Positions 18,123-26,911 of a DNA stretch of 64,000 bases are shown here, one piece after another. Position 1 is the stretch's first letter. Every line of letters starts with the position of its first letter. A model generated the notes under the pieces. It was not told where the DNA came from. It saw nothing but the letters and a program-made list of their open reading frames with translations, and did no database searches. The position numbers and the translations under genes were made by a program. This DNA comes from Caballeronia sp031450805 (GTDB lineage: Bacteria; Pseudomonadota; Gammaproteobacteria; Burkholderiales; Burkholderiaceae), in NCBI RefSeq assembly GCF_031450805.1, contig NZ_JARTVY010000005.1:248001-312000 (forward strand), in the 5' to 3' direction.

Positions 18123-18161
18123 ATCATATCGTTTGATGCTTTCAGGCGTCAATCTTATAGT
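18123..18161 (+). promoter_or_regulatory. promoter of RuBisCO-like/kinase operon with LysR-type box
   Basis: ATCATATCGTTTGATGC (18123-18139) matches the SDR promoter box at 16 of 17 positions. TTGATG (18133-18138) serves as -35, and TATAGT (18156-18161) follows after 17 nt as -10. The box lies in the spacer between the leftward LysR gene and the rightward RuBisCO-like gene. Confidence 0.65.
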
Positions 18162-18277
18162 CCACCGAACGTCAAGAAGCGCGCTTAGCCGCACGGCAGT
18201 GCGTGCGCGAAAGCCTATAACGGAGACATCCGGGCGCTCTCCTTCTCATCGCGCCTCCCGCAACGTAGAGCCATAAC

Positions 18278-19555
18278 ATGTCCAGACACTCCCATTCGCG
18301 CGCGGAATTCACGGCGCGTTATTTCGTGGAAAGCTCGGTGCCTATCGCGAAGGCGGCGGAAGTCATAGCGGGCGAACAGTCGAGCGGCACTTTTCTCGCG
18401 CTGCCCGGCGAAACCGATGCCCTGAAGGAACGCGCGCGCGCCCGCGTCACGCGCGTCGACTCGCTTCCGCCCGCGCTGGAACCCTCGCTGAAAAGCGCAT
18501 TCGTCGAACGCAGGGAACCGGCGAGCCTCTACTATCGCGGCGAGATCGACATTGCGTTTCCCGTCGATAACATCGGGGCCAACCTGCCCGCGCTGTTGTC
18601 CACCATCGCAGGCAACCTCTTCGAACTCGGGGAAATCACGGGCTTGCGCCTGCTCGATATCGACCTGCCCGACGATTACGCACAGCGTTTCGCAGGGCCT
18701 GCGTTCGGCATCGAAGGCACGCGGCGGCTTTCGGGCGTGCATGCTCGGCCGATGATCGGCACCATCGTGAAGCCGAGCATCGGACTCATGCCGGACGAAA
18801 CGGCGAAGATCGTCGATGATCTCTGCGCGGCGGACATCGACTTCATCAAGGATGACGAACTACTTGCGGACCCTGTCTACGCGAGCTTCGATGCGCGGCT
18901 CGGCGCCGTCATGCCGGTGCTGCACAAACATGCCGACCGGCTCGGGCGCATGCCGATGTACGCGATCAACATCTCCGGCAGCATCGACGAAATGCTGCGC
19001 CGGCACGACCAGGTGCTCGAAGCGGGCGGCACGTGCGTGATGGTGTGCGTGAACTGGGTCGGCTTCGCGGGCGTCGAACATGTGCGGCGTCATGCGCAGT
19101 TGCCCATACACGGCCATCGCAACGGCTGGGGCGCCTTCACGCGCCATCCGCAGCTCGGCTTCACGTTCACCGCGTATCAGAAGCTGTGGCGGCTCGCGGG
19201 CGTCGATCATCTGCATGTGAACGGCGTGCGCAGCAAGTTCTGGGAACCGGATGCATCCGTGATCGATTCGGCGCGCGCCTGTCTCGCCCCTTTCGCTGGC
19301 GTGACGCCACTGATGCCGGTATTCTCGTCCGGCCAATGGGCATCGCAAGCACCCGACCTCTTCGGTGCGTTGCGTTCGGTGGACCTGATGCATCTCGCGG
19401 GCGGCGGCATCATCGGGCATCCGCAGGGAATCGCGGCGGGCGTCGCCAGCATGCGTGAAGGCTGGGAAGCCGCGGTGGAAGGCGTCGACCTGAACACGTA
19501 CGCGACAACGCATCCCGCGCTTCGCGCCGCCCTTTCCCACTTCAAGGCAGTCTGA
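18278..19555 (+). CDS. RuBisCO-like protein (form IV), probable sugar-acid phosphate decarboxylase or transcarboxylase
   Basis: This 425-residue protein has the RuBisCO N-terminal domain and TIM barrel. Residues equivalent to catalytic positions are K165 (GTIVKPSIGL, K175 in RuBisCO), K191-D193-E194 (FIKDDE, the carbamylated-Lys metal site), H313 (DHLH) and K320 (loop 6, VRSKF). K177 is replaced by S167, and the His-Arg pair of MHFR by a hydrophobic segment (GFTFTAY), so it is not a true carboxylase. GGGIIGHPQG near 375 is the phosphate-binding end. The adjacent DUF1537 kinase matches the D-apionate pathway, where such proteins act on 3-oxo-isoapionate 4-phosphate (OiaX decarboxylase or OiaT transcarboxylase/hydrolase). 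Which of the two cannot be told here. Confidence 0.87.
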   Translation: MSRHSHSRAEFTARYFVESSVPIAKAAEVIAGEQSSGTFLALPGETDALKERARARVTRVDSLPPALEPSLKSAFVERREPASLYYRGEIDIAFPVDNIGANLPALLSTIAGNLFELGEITGLRLLDIDLPDDYAQRFAGPAFGIEGTRRLSGVHARPMIGTIVKPSIGLMPDETAKIVDDLCAADIDFIKDDELLADPVYASFDARLGAVMPVLHKHADRLGRMPMYAINISGSIDEMLRRHDQVLEAGGTCVMVCVNWVGFAGVEHVRRHAQLPIHGHRNGWGAFTRHPQLGFTFTAYQKLWRLAGVDHLHVNGVRSKFWEPDASVIDSARACLAPFAGVTPLMPVFSSGQWASQAPDLFGALRSVDLMHLAGGGIIGHPQGIAAGVASMREGWEAAVEGVDLNTYATTHPALRAALSHFKAV

Positions 19556-19562
19556 ACTGACG

Positions 19563-20954
19563 ATGACCGATGCCAGACTGCGGCTCGCTTTCTATGGCGA
19601 CGACTTCACCGGCTCCACCGATGCGCTCGAAGTGCTGGCGTTCGCCGGCCTGCGCTGCGCCCTCTTCCTGAAGCCGCCGACGCGCGACATGCTGGCCGCG
19701 CTCGGCGGCTTTGATGCGATCGGCGTCGCCGGCGACGGCCGCGCCATGACGCCCGCCGAAATGGATGCGGCATTGCCGCCCGTGTTCGAAGCGCTCGCGG
19801 CATTGCGCGCGCCGATCATCCATTACAAGGTGTGCTCTACGTTCGACAGCGCGCCGCACATTGGCAGCATCGGACGCGTGATGGAACTCGCGCGTGCGTC
19901 ATTCGGGCCGCGCACCATTCCCATCGTGGCGGGCACGCCTGCGCTGAAACGCTTTTGTGTGTTCGGCAACCTGTTCGCGCGATCCGGCACCGATGGCCTC
20001 GTCTATCGCATCGATCGTCATCCGATCATGCGCGCGCATCCCGTCACGCCGATGGACGAAGGCGACCTGCTTCGCCACTTCGCGCGGCAAACGAATCTGC
20101 CGCTTTCGGGCTTTCATCTGCCGGACTTCGACGGCACGCGCGAGCAGATCGATCAGGCGTTTCATCACGCGCTCGGTGCCGCGCCTGCGGGTTTGCTGCT
20201 GGATACGGCATCGCCTGCGCATCTCACTGAAGTCGGGCGGCTGCTTTCGCGACTCGGCGACGCGCATGGGCCCGTTTTCGCGGTCGGATCGTCGGGACTC
20301 GAATACGCGCTCACGCAATGGTGGAATGAGAGCCGCACGCCGGGCGCACAAACGCGCGGATACGACCGCGTCGATGCGGCCGCGCCCATTCTCGCGCTGT
20401 CGGGCAGTGCATCGCCGTTATCGGCTGCGCAGATCGATGCCGCCATCGGCGCGGGGTTCGCCGGCATGGAAATCGATGCACGCGCGCTGATCGATACGCA
20501 AGACGGCGCGCGCACGCTCGATGCCATCGTGAGCCGCGCGCTGCATGCGTTGGGCGACGGTCAGAGCGTCATCATGCACACGGCGCGCGGGCCGCGCGAT
20601 CAGCGCATCGGCAACATGCTCGATGCGCTCGTTGCACAGGGCATGAGCCTCTACGATGCGCGTCATCGCGGCGGGCGTCTGCTCGGCCAGCGGCTCGGCG
20701 CAATCGCGGATGCAGTGCTGCGTGCCGTGCCGCTGCGTCGCCTCATTCTCTCTGGCGGCGATACGTCGAGCCAGGTCACGCAAGTGCTCGGACCGGATGC
20801 GCTCGAAATCGATGCGCGGCTCACGCCGGGTGCGCCGCTTTGCCGGGTCATTTCAGACAAGCCCCATCTGCGCGACTTGCGCGTGGCGCTCAAAGGCGGA
20901 CAAATGGGCGATGCGAATTTCTTCGTCACGGCGCGCGATGGCAACGTGAACTGA
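19563..20954 (+). CDS. DUF1537 four-carbon acid sugar kinase family protein (candidate 3-oxo-isoapionate kinase)
   Basis: This 463-residue cytosolic kinase has an N-terminal substrate domain opening with YGDDFTGSTDALE (residues 10-22, the family hallmark) and a C-terminal ATP domain with SGGDTSSQ near 395 and LKGGQMGDANFF near 445. It starts 7 nt after the RuBisCO-like stop, so the two are co-translated. DUF1537 enzymes phosphorylate C4 and branched sugar acids. Beside a RuBisCO-like protein the expected product is the phosphorylated oxo-acid on which that protein acts. A strong hairpin follows the stop. Confidence 0.87.
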   Translation: MTDARLRLAFYGDDFTGSTDALEVLAFAGLRCALFLKPPTRDMLAALGGFDAIGVAGDGRAMTPAEMDAALPPVFEALAALRAPIIHYKVCSTFDSAPHIGSIGRVMELARASFGPRTIPIVAGTPALKRFCVFGNLFARSGTDGLVYRIDRHPIMRAHPVTPMDEGDLLRHFARQTNLPLSGFHLPDFDGTREQIDQAFHHALGAAPAGLLLDTASPAHLTEVGRLLSRLGDAHGPVFAVGSSGLEYALTQWWNESRTPGAQTRGYDRVDAAAPILALSGSASPLSAAQIDAAIGAGFAGMEIDARALIDTQDGARTLDAIVSRALHALGDGQSVIMHTARGPRDQRIGNMLDALVAQGMSLYDARHRGGRLLGQRLGAIADAVLRAVPLRRLILSGGDTSSQVTQVLGPDALEIDARLTPGAPLCRVISDKPHLRDLRVALKGGQMGDANFFVTARDGNVN

Positions 20955-20973
20955 GCCAAGCTCTCGCAGCAGC

Positions 20974-21009
20974 GCCAAGGGCGGCGATGGAAACATCGTC
21001 GCCCTTGGC
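20974..21009 (+). terminator. terminator-like hairpin after kinase gene
   Basis: GCCAAGGGCGGCGATG (20974-20989) pairs with CATCGTCGCCCTTGGC (20994-21009), with one G-T mismatch and a 4-nt loop, followed by TTATT. It lies 20 nt past the kinase stop and ends the rightward operon. Confidence 0.65.
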
Positions 21010-21034
21010 TTATTCAGCCCGGGCGCGCGATAAA

Positions 21035-21073
21035 GAGAAAGGCGGCGATATCGCGAACATCGCCGCCTTTCTC
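21035..21073 (-). terminator. terminator hairpin after TRAP transporter operon
   Basis: GAGAAAGGCGGCGAT (21035-21049) and its perfect complement (21059-21073) form a 15-bp stem with a 9-nt loop. On the minus strand it begins 17 nt after the permease stop, ends in TTTCTC and is followed by TTTATC. Its G/C core resembles the neighbouring hairpin, so the two may share an origin. Confidence 0.65.
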
Positions 21074-21090
21074 ACGCTCGCCCGCAAAGG

Positions 21091-22998
21091 TCAGGGCGTC
21101 TTGAGGAATCCGATCGAGATCCACGGCACCAGCGCAATCACGATGATGCCGATGAACAGCGCGACCATGTAACCGATGATCGGCCGGATGCCTTCGTCGG
21201 GATGAATCTTGCTGACGGCGCAAGCGCCGTAGTAGCCGACACCGAACGGCGGCGCAAAGAGGCCGAGGCCCATCGACAGGATCACGACCATCGCGTACTG
21301 CACTTCGTGAATGCCGACATCGCGTGCAATCGGAAACAGCAGCGGTCCGAACAGCACGATTGCCGGAATGCCTTCGAGCACGCTGCCGAGCAACACGAAC
21401 ATCACGATCGACACGGCCATGAAGCTCATCGCACCGCCCGGCAGACGTTCCATGAACGCAGCGAGACTGTGCGAGAAGCCCGACTGCGTGAGCGCCCAGG
21501 CCATGGCCGTCGCGGTGCCGATGATGATGAGGATCGCGCCGGACAGCGCCGCCGTTTCCACGAGCATCGGCATGATGCGCTTGACGTCGAAGCGTCGATA
21601 GACGAGCAAGCCCGCGATCAGCGAATACACGATGCCGACCGTCGACACTTCCGTCGCCGTCGCCACACCTTCGACCACGGCAAAGCGGATAACGACCGGC
21701 AACGCGAGCGCCGGTATCGCAATGACGAGCGTCCTGCCGATCTCCGCGCCCGTCGCGCGTTTCGCCGATGCAGGCTTCACGCCGCGCGCGCGCCACCACA
21801 CGAGCAGGCACAGCGCGATAGCGAGCACGAAGCCCGGCAGCAAGCCGCCGGTGAAAAGCGCGGAAATGGATACGCCCGTGACCGAACCGATGGTGATCAG
21901 CACGATGGAAGGCGGCACGGTTTCCGTCTGCGCGCCCGTCGCCGATAGCAGCGCGACGAGTTCGCCCGGCTTTTCTCCGCGCTTCTTCATTTCGGGGAAG
22001 AGAATCGGCGCGACGGCGGCCATGTCCGCGGCCTTCGAACCGGAGATGCCCGAGATGAGATACATCGCGCCGATGAGCACATACGAGAGCCCGCCGCGCA
22101 CGTGACCGAGCAGCGACGCGAGGAAGTTGATCATCGCGCGCGCCATGCCTGTCATTTCGATCAGCAAGCCGAGGAAGATGAACATCGGCACGGCCAGCAG
22201 CAGCAGTTGCGACATGCCTTCGTCCATGCGGCTAACGACGATTTCGAGCGGCATCGATGTGGACAGCGACAGATACGAGAACACCGCGAGCCCGAACGAG
22301 AACGCGATCGGCATGCCCGAGAGCACCGTGAATCCGACCACGCCGACGAAGAAGATCAGCAGGTTCAGATTGCCGAGCGATTGCAGCACGGGACCGACGG
22401 TATGCAGCGCAGTCACGACCGCCGCCGTGACCACGATGCCGATCGCCGCCGTTTTCCAGCCGCGCGCGAGCAGCTTCACGAGCGACATGAGCAGCATGCA
22501 CACGACGCCATAGACGATGGCCGCGACGCGCAGGCCATCGTTGATCTCGAGCGCCGGCGTGACGATGCCCCATTGCTGGTTGATGAACGCGTACACCGGC
22601 GCGGCGATCATCGCGAGGAAGAGCAGGCTCGCGATGAGCGCGACGTTGTCCCACACTGCGCCCCACTCCTCGCCCGCGCGATTGACGATGGCCGTCATGC
22701 GCATGTGCGAGCCGCGATGCAGCGCAGTGGCGGCGCCCGTCATCGCGAGCCAGAGAAACAGAATCGCCGCGAGTTCATCGCCCCAGACGAGCGGCTGGTG
22801 AAAGACGTACCGCGCCACCACGCCGCTGAAAAGCAGCACGATTTCGGCGAGCACGAGCAGCGCCGCGGGAACCGACACCATCAACCCGAGGATGTGATCG
22901 GCGAGCGCGAGTCCGCGCGGCATCGACGCCAGACCGCGAGCCCCTTCGCTCACTCCGTCCGGGGCTTGCGTGAAGTCATCGGCGATATGCGTTCTCAT
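21091..22998 (-). CDS. TRAP transporter fused small and large permease (DctQM)
   Basis: The protein has about 635 residues. The first 200 residues hold four helices of the DctQ type (ILGLMVSVPAALLVLAEIVL, RYVFHQPLVWGDELA). The rest is DctM with the usual glycine-rich helices (GMPIAFSFGLAVFSY, VPMFIFLGLLIEMTG, GISGSKAADMAAVAPIL, PPFGVGYYGACAVS). Here Q and M are one polypeptide, a known variant. I chose ATG at 22998 because it overlaps the dctP stop (ATGA). It imports organic or sugar acids with Na+, using the binding protein encoded just upstream. It may feed the RuBisCO-like pathway. Confidence 0.9.
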   Translation of the reverse strand: MRTHIADDFTQAPDGVSEGARGLASMPRGLALADHILGLMVSVPAALLVLAEIVLLFSGVVARYVFHQPLVWGDELAAILFLWLAMTGAATALHRGSHMRMTAIVNRAGEEWGAVWDNVALIASLLFLAMIAAPVYAFINQQWGIVTPALEINDGLRVAAIVYGVVCMLLMSLVKLLARGWKTAAIGIVVTAAVVTALHTVGPVLQSLGNLNLLIFFVGVVGFTVLSGMPIAFSFGLAVFSYLSLSTSMPLEIVVSRMDEGMSQLLLLAVPMFIFLGLLIEMTGMARAMINFLASLLGHVRGGLSYVLIGAMYLISGISGSKAADMAAVAPILFPEMKKRGEKPGELVALLSATGAQTETVPPSIVLITIGSVTGVSISALFTGGLLPGFVLAIALCLLVWWRARGVKPASAKRATGAEIGRTLVIAIPALALPVVIRFAVVEGVATATEVSTVGIVYSLIAGLLVYRRFDVKRIMPMLVETAALSGAILIIIGTATAMAWALTQSGFSHSLAAFMERLPGGAMSFMAVSIVMFVLLGSVLEGIPAIVLFGPLLFPIARDVGIHEVQYAMVVILSMGLGLFAPPFGVGYYGACAVSKIHPDEGIRPIIGYMVALFIGIIVIALVPWISIGFLKTP

Positions 22999-24026
22999 GC
23001 GAGTTTCCCGGTGACTTTTTCGAGCAGCGCCCATTCTTCTTCGCCGAAGAACTTCTTCTGCTCGGCGTAGAAGCCCGATTTCCGGAGCACGTCGCGGAAG
23101 CTGGCCACATCGGGCGCATTGAATTGCAGGCCCTTGCTTTCCAGCGTCTTTTGCAGCGACGCGTTCAGTTGCGCGACGTCCTGGCGCTGAAGCATGGCGT
23201 ACGCATTCAGATGCTTCGACGTGATGTCGCGAACGCTCGCCGGCAGTTTCTCCCACGCGGCGCGGTTGCCGAGGAACCAGAAGCCGTCCCACATGTGGCT
23301 CGTCATCGAGCAATACTTCTGCACCTCGTAAAGCTTGGCCGTGTCGACCACGGCGAGCGCGTTCTCCTGACCTTCGACCACCTTCGTCTGCAGGGACGAA
23401 TACACCTCGTTGAAGCTGATCGACGTAGGCGCCGAGTTCAGCGCGCGGAACAGCGAGATCCACAGGCGGCCCGGCGGCACCCGAATTTTCAGGCCCTGCA
23501 GATCGGCCGGTGTCGCGATGGCCTTCGAACTCGTGGTGATCTGGCGAAAGCCGTTGTCCCAGACCTTTTCCTGCACGACGAGACCGGCCTTCGTAATGAG
23601 GCCGCGCAGGTGCGCGCCCAGTTCGCCGTCGAGCGCGCCGAAAACCTGGTCGTAGTTCTTGAACGCGAAGCCCGTGCCGGTGATGGCGGTTCTCGGCACG
23701 AGGGAAGACAACGCGTTCGCGCCCGACAGCGTGAAGAATTCGAGCGCGCCCGCACGCAGTTGCGCGAACATGTCCGGATCGCCGCCGAGCTGGTTGTTCG
23801 CGAACACGCGAATCTCCATGCGGCCGTCGGTCTCCTTCTTGATGGCATCGGCGGCTTGCTGGATACGCACGTTCAGCGGATGCGACGCCGGCAGGTCCGT
23901 GCCCACCTTGTAGCTGAATTCCGCCGCTTGCGCGCGTCTGATCCACGGTGCGCCCATCAGGCCCGAGGCGGCCACCGCTGCCGTTCCTGCGCTCGTGACG
24001 AGGAAGCTGCGACGATCGAGTTTCAT
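22995..24026 (-). CDS. TRAP transporter substrate-binding protein DctP
   Basis: This 343-residue periplasmic protein has a Tat-type signal (DRRSFLVTSAGTAAVAASG) and probable cleavage after AQA. The mature part opens with SYKVGTDLPASHPLNVRIQQ, the DctP hallmark, and has the binding-site Arg region near LQGLKIRVP with a conserved Asn in SFNEVYSSLQ. It forms an operon with the fused permease. The ligand is probably a sugar acid given the neighbours, but the sequence does not say which. Confidence 0.9.
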   Translation of the reverse strand: MKLDRRSFLVTSAGTAAVAASGLMGAPWIRRAQAAEFSYKVGTDLPASHPLNVRIQQAADAIKKETDGRMEIRVFANNQLGGDPDMFAQLRAGALEFFTLSGANALSSLVPRTAITGTGFAFKNYDQVFGALDGELGAHLRGLITKAGLVVQEKVWDNGFRQITTSSKAIATPADLQGLKIRVPPGRLWISLFRALNSAPTSISFNEVYSSLQTKVVEGQENALAVVDTAKLYEVQKYCSMTSHMWDGFWFLGNRAAWEKLPASVRDITSKHLNAYAMLQRQDVAQLNASLQKTLESKGLQFNAPDVASFRDVLRKSGFYAEQKKFFGEEEWALLEKVTGKLA

Positions 24027-24138
24027 GGGTTGTCTCCTGTTCTGTGATATTTATGAGGACGCCGGTTTCATGATTGAACCGGCGCTTTGCTGCGAGAATT
24101 CGTGTGCCCTGCCGAGTGCCGTGTGCCCTTCAATCGGA

Positions 24139-25251
24139 TCAGTCGACCGTGATGACAGGCTTCACCTCCTCAAAATTCTTCATGCGCGTGAGTGCGGTGT
24201 TGACCTCGTCGAGCGTGTAGCGGCCCGTGATCATTTCGTGGAACGGAAACGCGTGCTGGTGCTTTTCGAGGAACTGGAGCGCGAGCGAATAGCTGCGTGC
24301 ATCGCCTGAAAAGGAACCGATGACCTGCAGGTTCTTCTTAACGATCATCGAGGGCGCGACCGTCGTCGATGCTTCGCCGAGCTGGCCGACCACCAGATAG
24401 CGGCCGCCCTTGCGGGCAAGCGCGAGACCTTCTGCGAACGCGGCGGGCACGCCGGTGAACTCCATCACGATGTCCGCGCCGCGGCCTTCGGTTTCGGCGA
24501 GCACCGCATCGAGCCGCTCCTGCGGCGTCGTGCCTTCCACGGCGATGCAGACATCCGCGCCGAAGCGCTCCGCCATTCTGAGCCGCGTGGAAGGCGAGCC
24601 GATCACGATGATCTTCTTCGCGCCGCGCACCCGTGCGTTGGCGGTCGCGAGCAGGCCGAGCGGACCCGCGCCCTGAATCAGCACCGTATCGGTCGGCTCG
24701 ATTGCGCCGATCTGCGAGAACGCGTTCATCACCGAGCGCAGCGCGCAACTCGACAGGCTCGCGAGTTCGTTCGGCACCGAGTCCGGCACGCGCAGACGCC
24801 CCGCCTGCGGCAACACGTAGCCATATTGCGAGAAGCCGCCGAGCAGATACGGCGATTCCTCGATGTTCTCGTACATGTACGCGCGACGATTCGTGCAGAG
24901 CGTCGGCTTGCGCGCGGTCGTGCAGAAGTAGCAGCCGCCACAGGACGTATGCGTATAGACGATGCGATCGCCCTCCCTGAGCGGCGTGCCGACCGAATCG
25001 GTGGTCACGCCCGCGCCCGCGCGCACCACGCGGCCCACCATCTCATGACCGATGATCACGGGCAGATTCACCTTCAGCGAAAGCGAACCCTGCCACAGAT
25101 GAACATCGGTGCCGCAAATCGAGCACATCTCGATCTTCACGAGCGCGGCGTTGGGCTCGGTCTCGCGCGGCAACGGCACCTCCTCGATCTTGAGCGGCGC
25201 CTTGAACTCACGCAGCACGGCTGCGCGCGAAAATTCCGGAACGGCTGTCAT
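24139..25251 (-). CDS. zinc-binding medium-chain alcohol/polyol dehydrogenase
   Basis: The enzyme has about 370 residues. Catalytic zinc ligands are in CSICGTD and GHE, and the structural zinc has four Cys in CGGCYFCTTARKPTLC. The Rossmann loop is IQGAGPLGLL, with a basic/neutral strand end (VIGSPSTR), which may favour NADP+ or mixed use. It resembles threonine or sorbitol dehydrogenases. I chose ATG at 25251 after GAGGAG at 10 nt; an in-frame ATG at 25278 has no site. It lies 37 nt downstream of an aldehyde dehydrogenase, so the pair would oxidise an alcohol to an acid. Confidence 0.87.
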   Translation of the reverse strand: MTAVPEFSRAAVLREFKAPLKIEEVPLPRETEPNAALVKIEMCSICGTDVHLWQGSLSLKVNLPVIIGHEMVGRVVRAGAGVTTDSVGTPLREGDRIVYTHTSCGGCYFCTTARKPTLCTNRRAYMYENIEESPYLLGGFSQYGYVLPQAGRLRVPDSVPNELASLSSCALRSVMNAFSQIGAIEPTDTVLIQGAGPLGLLATANARVRGAKKIIVIGSPSTRLRMAERFGADVCIAVEGTTPQERLDAVLAETEGRGADIVMEFTGVPAAFAEGLALARKGGRYLVVGQLGEASTTVAPSMIVKKNLQVIGSFSGDARSYSLALQFLEKHQHAFPFHEMITGRYTLDEVNTALTRMKNFEEVKPVITVD

Positions 25252-25288
25252 GCGCTTATGTCTCCTCGTCGATTGCATGCGCTCTGGA

Positions 25289-26734
25289 TCAGCCGTGCTT
25301 CAGCACGACGGTCTTCGCGACGGTGTATTCCTTGAGCGCTTCCAGGCCCTTCTCGCGGCCGTGACCGCTGCGCTTCACGCCGCCGAACGGCAATTCGATG
25401 CCGCCGCCCGCGCCATAGTTGTTGATGAACACCTGCCCCACGCGCAGCTTCTTCGCGACGCGCATCTGCCGTGCGCCGTTCTCCGTCCACAGGCCCGCAA
25501 CGAGTCCGTACGCGGTGCCATTGGCGATGGCGATGGCGTCGGCTTCATCCTCGAACGGAATAGCCGCGAGGACGGGACCGAACACTTCTTCCTGCGCGAG
25601 TTCGTGCGTCACCGGAACCGGCCCGAAAAGCGTCGGCGTAACGAAATAGCCGGTTTCGACGGCGCTCGTGTCGAGCGAGCCTTGCGCGATCACGCCAATG
25701 CCGTCCGCGCGTGCGCGATCGATGAAGCCCTTCACTTTCGTCTGCTGCGTGCCGTTGATGACCGGGCCGCACGGGAGATCCGCCGCCGGCGCACCGACGC
25801 GCACTTCCGACATCTTCTCCTTGAGCATCGCGACGAAACGGTCATATGCCGAACGTTGAATGAGCACGCGGCTGCCTGCCGAGCACGTTTGCCCTGCGTT
25901 CTGCGTGATGACACCGACGATCGTCTTCGCCGCGTTCTCGAAGTCGGCATCGTCGAACACGATCTGCGGTGACTTGCCGCCGAGTTCCAGCACACAGGGC
26001 ACGTGGTTCTTCGCGGCTGCAGTCTGAATCAGCGTGCCGACTTCGGGAGAACCCGTAAAGGACAGGAAGTCGATATCGGAATGTTGCGACAGCGCCGCGC
26101 CCGCTTCCTCGCCGAGACCGGTCACGAGATTGATAACGCCCGAAGGCAAGCCCGCTTCATGCGCGAGCGCGGTGAGACGCATGCAGCTCATGCTCGCGTC
26201 CTCGGCGGGCTTGAGCACGACGGTGTTGCCTGTTGCGAGCGCGGGACCGATGGTGCGGCCGAACATCGATGCGGGATAGTTCCACGGAATGATCAGCCCG
26301 CATACGCCGCGCGGCTCGCGCTGCACGGTGACCTGAAAGCCGTCGAGGAACGGCAGCACGTCGCCGAGAATCTTGTCTGCGGCGCCCGCGTAGAACTCGA
26401 AATAGCGTGCGGTGGCGCGGATATCGGTGCGCGCCTGCGTGATCGGCTTGCCGGTGTCGCGCGCTTCGAGCTGCGCCAGTTCTTCGAGATTGTCCAGAAT
26501 CAGCGCCGACAGCCTGCTCATGATGCGGCCGCGTTCGAAGCCGGCCATGGTGCTCCACGGACCGGCAAGCGCATCGCGCGCCGCCGCGACCGCGCGATCC
26601 ACTTCCGGCTTGCCGCCGCGAGAGATCGAGGCAAAGACTTCGCCGTCGCTCGGCGAACGCACTTCAAGCGATCCCTTCGACTGTGCGGCGCCCCACTCGC
26701 CGCCGATGAAAATGGTACTGACCTCTGCTGGCAT
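25289..26734 (-). CDS. NAD(P)-dependent aldehyde dehydrogenase
   Basis: This 481-residue ALDH-superfamily enzyme has PWNYPASMFGRTIGPALATG (cofactor and oxyanion region), the general base Glu in LELGGKSPQ, the nucleophile Cys in NAGQTCSAGSR and the C-terminal GGGIELPFGGVKRSGHG. AGGAG precedes the ATG by about 8 nt. It is first in a two-gene leftward unit with the zinc dehydrogenase. It is divergent from a LysR gene, with an inverted repeat in the spacer that could control both. Confidence 0.9.
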   Translation of the reverse strand: MPAEVSTIFIGGEWGAAQSKGSLEVRSPSDGEVFASISRGGKPEVDRAVAAARDALAGPWSTMAGFERGRIMSRLSALILDNLEELAQLEARDTGKPITQARTDIRATARYFEFYAGAADKILGDVLPFLDGFQVTVQREPRGVCGLIIPWNYPASMFGRTIGPALATGNTVVLKPAEDASMSCMRLTALAHEAGLPSGVINLVTGLGEEAGAALSQHSDIDFLSFTGSPEVGTLIQTAAAKNHVPCVLELGGKSPQIVFDDADFENAAKTIVGVITQNAGQTCSAGSRVLIQRSAYDRFVAMLKEKMSEVRVGAPAADLPCGPVINGTQQTKVKGFIDRARADGIGVIAQGSLDTSAVETGYFVTPTLFGPVPVTHELAQEEVFGPVLAAIPFEDEADAIAIANGTAYGLVAGLWTENGARQMRVAKKLRVGQVFINNYGAGGGIELPFGGVKRSGHGREKGLEALKEYTVAKTVVLKHG

Positions 26735-26845
26735 TGCTGTGTCTCCTGTTCGATATACGGTTGGCGATCGAAGTTATCGTCTTGCTTACGTGAAAAAAAG
26801 TATAGGGAGATCGCCCGAACCGCTACAAATACGAATTGGCAATAG

Positions 26846-26870
26846 AGGATATAATTGCTTCCTATATCCT
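26846..26870. promoter_or_regulatory. inverted repeat, candidate LysR operator
   Basis: AGGATATA (26846-26853) and TATATCCT (26863-26870) form a perfect 8-bp dyad with a 9-nt spacer, between the leftward aldehyde dehydrogenase (start 26734) and the rightward LysR gene (start 26912). This is the usual place for an autoregulated LysR site. Confidence 0.5.
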
Positions 26871-26911
26871 GCGGCAATCCATGCAAAGGCTGCATAGGAG
26901 AGAAGACCAGA

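Noticed and set aside
18278..19555. True carbon-fixing RuBisCO
   Set aside because: K177 is replaced by Ser, the MHFR His-Arg pair is lost, the protein is short (425 residues), and no small subunit or phosphoribulokinase is nearby.
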